From Romboutsia lituseburensis DSM 797 (GTDB lineage Bacteria; Bacillota; Clostridia; Peptostreptococcales; Peptostreptococcaceae), in contig NZ_FNGW01000011.1 of assembly GCF_900103615.1 (NCBI RefSeq), forward strand, positions 1-64,000: 64,000 nt of DNA. The letters run 5' to 3'. The notes beneath the pieces were generated by a model. It searched no databases. It was given only the letters and a program-made list of their open reading frames with translations, and was not told where the DNA came from. Made by a program: the position numbers and the translations under genes. Positions 63,075 through 64,000 of the stretch are shown here, in pieces; positions within the stretch are counted from its first letter, which is position 1, and every line of letters begins with the position of its first letter.

Positions 63075-64000
63075 TTATAATCTATCTAAACCTTGCTTTA
63101 AGTCAGCTATTATATCTTCTGCATCTTCTAAACCAACAGATATTCTTATTAATCCTTCAGATATTCCAGCTTCAGCTCTCTCTTCTGGAGTGTATGGAGA
63201 GTGAGTCATTGAAGCAGGATGTTGTATTAATGTTTCACAGTCACCTAAGCTTACTGCAAGAGTACATAATTCTAAAGAGTTAAGTAACTTCTTACCAGCT
63301 TCTAATCCACCTTTAACTTCGAATGCTATCATACCACCTGGTTGATCCATTTGTCTCTTAGCTAAATCATATTGAGGGAAGCTTTCTAATCCTGGGTAGT
63401 TAACTTTTTCTACATTTGCATGTCCTTCTAAGAATTTAGCAACTTCCATAGCATTGCTACAGTGTCTATCCATTCTTACTTGTAAAGTTTTCATACCTCT
63501 TATTACTAAGTAAGCATCAAATGAACTTAATACAGAACCTGTCATATCTTTTATACCAAATAATCTAACTTGGTTTATGAAGTCTAATTTACCTGCAACG
63601 AATCCAGCTAAAACGTCTCCATGTCCGTTTAAGTACTTAGTAGCTGAATGAACTACTACGTCTGCACCATGTTCTATTGGTCTTTGTATATATGGAGTAC
63701 AGAAAGTATTATCTACCATTACTATACATCCTTCTACTGTATGAGCTATTTCAGATACAGCTTTTATATCTATTAATTTTAAGTCTGGGTTAGCTGGAGT
63801 TTCTAAGTAAACAACTTTAGTGTTTGCTTTCATAGCAGCCTTAACTTCATCTAAATTAGAAGCATCAACGAAAGTTACTTCTACTCCATATCTACTCATT
63901 CCGTGATTAAACATTGCATATGTACATCCATATAATGTTTTACTTGCAACTACATGATCTCCTGCTTTTAAAGCAGTCCATAAAGCTGAAGTTATTGCAC
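63075..64000 (-). CDS. megL: methionine gamma-lyase (5' end outside window)
   Basis: The enzyme splits methionine into methanethiol, ammonia and 2-oxobutyrate. The visible C-terminal 307 residues run off the right edge and show the Cys/Met-metabolism PLP fold. VDNTFCTPYIQRP and the PLP lysine in VVHSATKYLNGHGD can be read. ASKTLYGCTYA contains the Tyr and adjacent Gly-Cys that mark methionine gamma-lyases rather than cystathionine enzymes. The frame is open to the window end (first visible residues AITSALWTALKAG), so no start is assigned. The transporter gene follows 104 nt downstream. Confidence 0.9.
   Translation of the reverse strand, partial: AITSALWTALKAGDHVVASKTLYGCTYAMFNHGMSRYGVEVTFVDASNLDEVKAAMKANTKVVYLETPANPDLKLIDIKAVSEIAHTVEGCIVMVDNTFCTPYIQRPIEHGADVVVHSATKYLNGHGDVLAGFVAGKLDFINQVRLFGIKDMTGSVLSSFDAYLVIRGMKTLQVRMDRHCSNAMEVAKFLEGHANVEKVNYPGLESFPQYDLAKRQMDQPGGMIAFEVKGGLEAGKKLLNSLELCTLAVSLGDCETLIQHPASMTHSPYTPEERAEAGISEGLIRISVGLEDAEDIIADLKQGLDRL

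Noticed and set aside
1-64000. CRISPR arrays, prophage or insertion sequences
   Set aside because: I saw no spaced direct repeats, transposase, integrase or phage structural genes. Gene order and composition look like a stable chromosomal core.

Overview
The window is AT-rich DNA with strong Shine-Dalgarno sites, intrinsic terminators after most operons, and sporulation genes (spoIIR, sipL, yabG, a SleB/CwlJ-type hydrolase). It also carries amino-acid fermentation genes (arginine deiminase pathway, threonine dehydrogenase/KBL, methionine gamma-lyase). This points to an anaerobic spore-forming Firmicute. The neighbourhood spoIIR-gntR-ispE-sipL-veg-yabG, together with luxS-metH and birA-coaX-dusB-greA-lysS, resembles Peptostreptococcaceae (the Clostridioides / Paraclostridium / Paeniclostridium / Romboutsia group). 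The exact species cannot be fixed from the sequence alone. Most genes, and an rRNA-type promoter at the left edge, read on the minus strand. This suggests one replichore arm with the origin to the right of the window.

Layout. 1-350: an rRNA operon promoter and leader firing leftwards out of the window, and a small membrane ORF. 0.65-7.4 kb: birA, a DmpA-type peptidase, an ECF vitamin S component, coaX, dusB, greA, lysS. 7.5-11 kb: two-subunit B12-dependent methylmalonyl-CoA mutase, MeaB and epimerase. 11.1-17.2 kb: ftsH, tilS, a DUF1934 gene, murI, ddl. 17.3-23.3 kb: a sporulation block with a recognisable forespore promoter before spoIIR, a mother-cell-type promoter before yabG, and a very strong vegetative promoter before veg. 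23.4-25.5 kb: a rightward pseudouridine catabolism operon (psuK-psuG) with tandem operators. 25.7-30.6 kb: a candidate small RNA, a SEC-C protein, UPF0489, an RluA-type synthase, an RNA methyltransferase and a DUF3298 protein. 30.7-36.1 kb: pyrF-carA-carB behind a PyrR-controlled leader with three PyrR-binding loops and two terminators.

36.2-44.8 kb: nitroreductase, M29 aminopeptidase, a second candidate small RNA, a PfkB kinase, the luxS/MetH-activation/MetH operon, and a TtcA-family gene. 44.8-49.5 kb: an autoregulated SigV/RsiV-type pair, then a CrtI/CrtN-like desaturase with an SDR protein and a small membrane protein. 49.6-54.9 kb: the arginine deiminase operon (arcA, ornithine carbamoyltransferase, arcC, antiporter), with a perfect CcpA cre box upstream. 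55.3-60 kb: a MerR-methyltransferase fusion with nested dyads in its promoter, a short YitT protein, and kbl-tdh. 60-64 kb: a YjdM/PhnA-type zinc-ribbon protein, an NlpC/P60 hydrolase, an NhaC-family transporter and a truncated methionine gamma-lyase gene.

The metabolic themes fit together. Arginine, threonine and methionine are fermented for ATP, acetyl-CoA and 2-oxobutyrate. B12 enzymes (mutase, MetH) appear twice, and pyrimidine supply is controlled by PyrR. The most novel-looking signal is a pair of same-architecture small RNAs (about 25.7-25.9 kb and 38.75-38.86 kb, both minus strand). Each has a hairpin with a C5-C6 apical loop, a second unpaired C-run, and a terminator hairpin with a CGGAA loop. 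They look built to pair with G-rich ribosome-binding sites.
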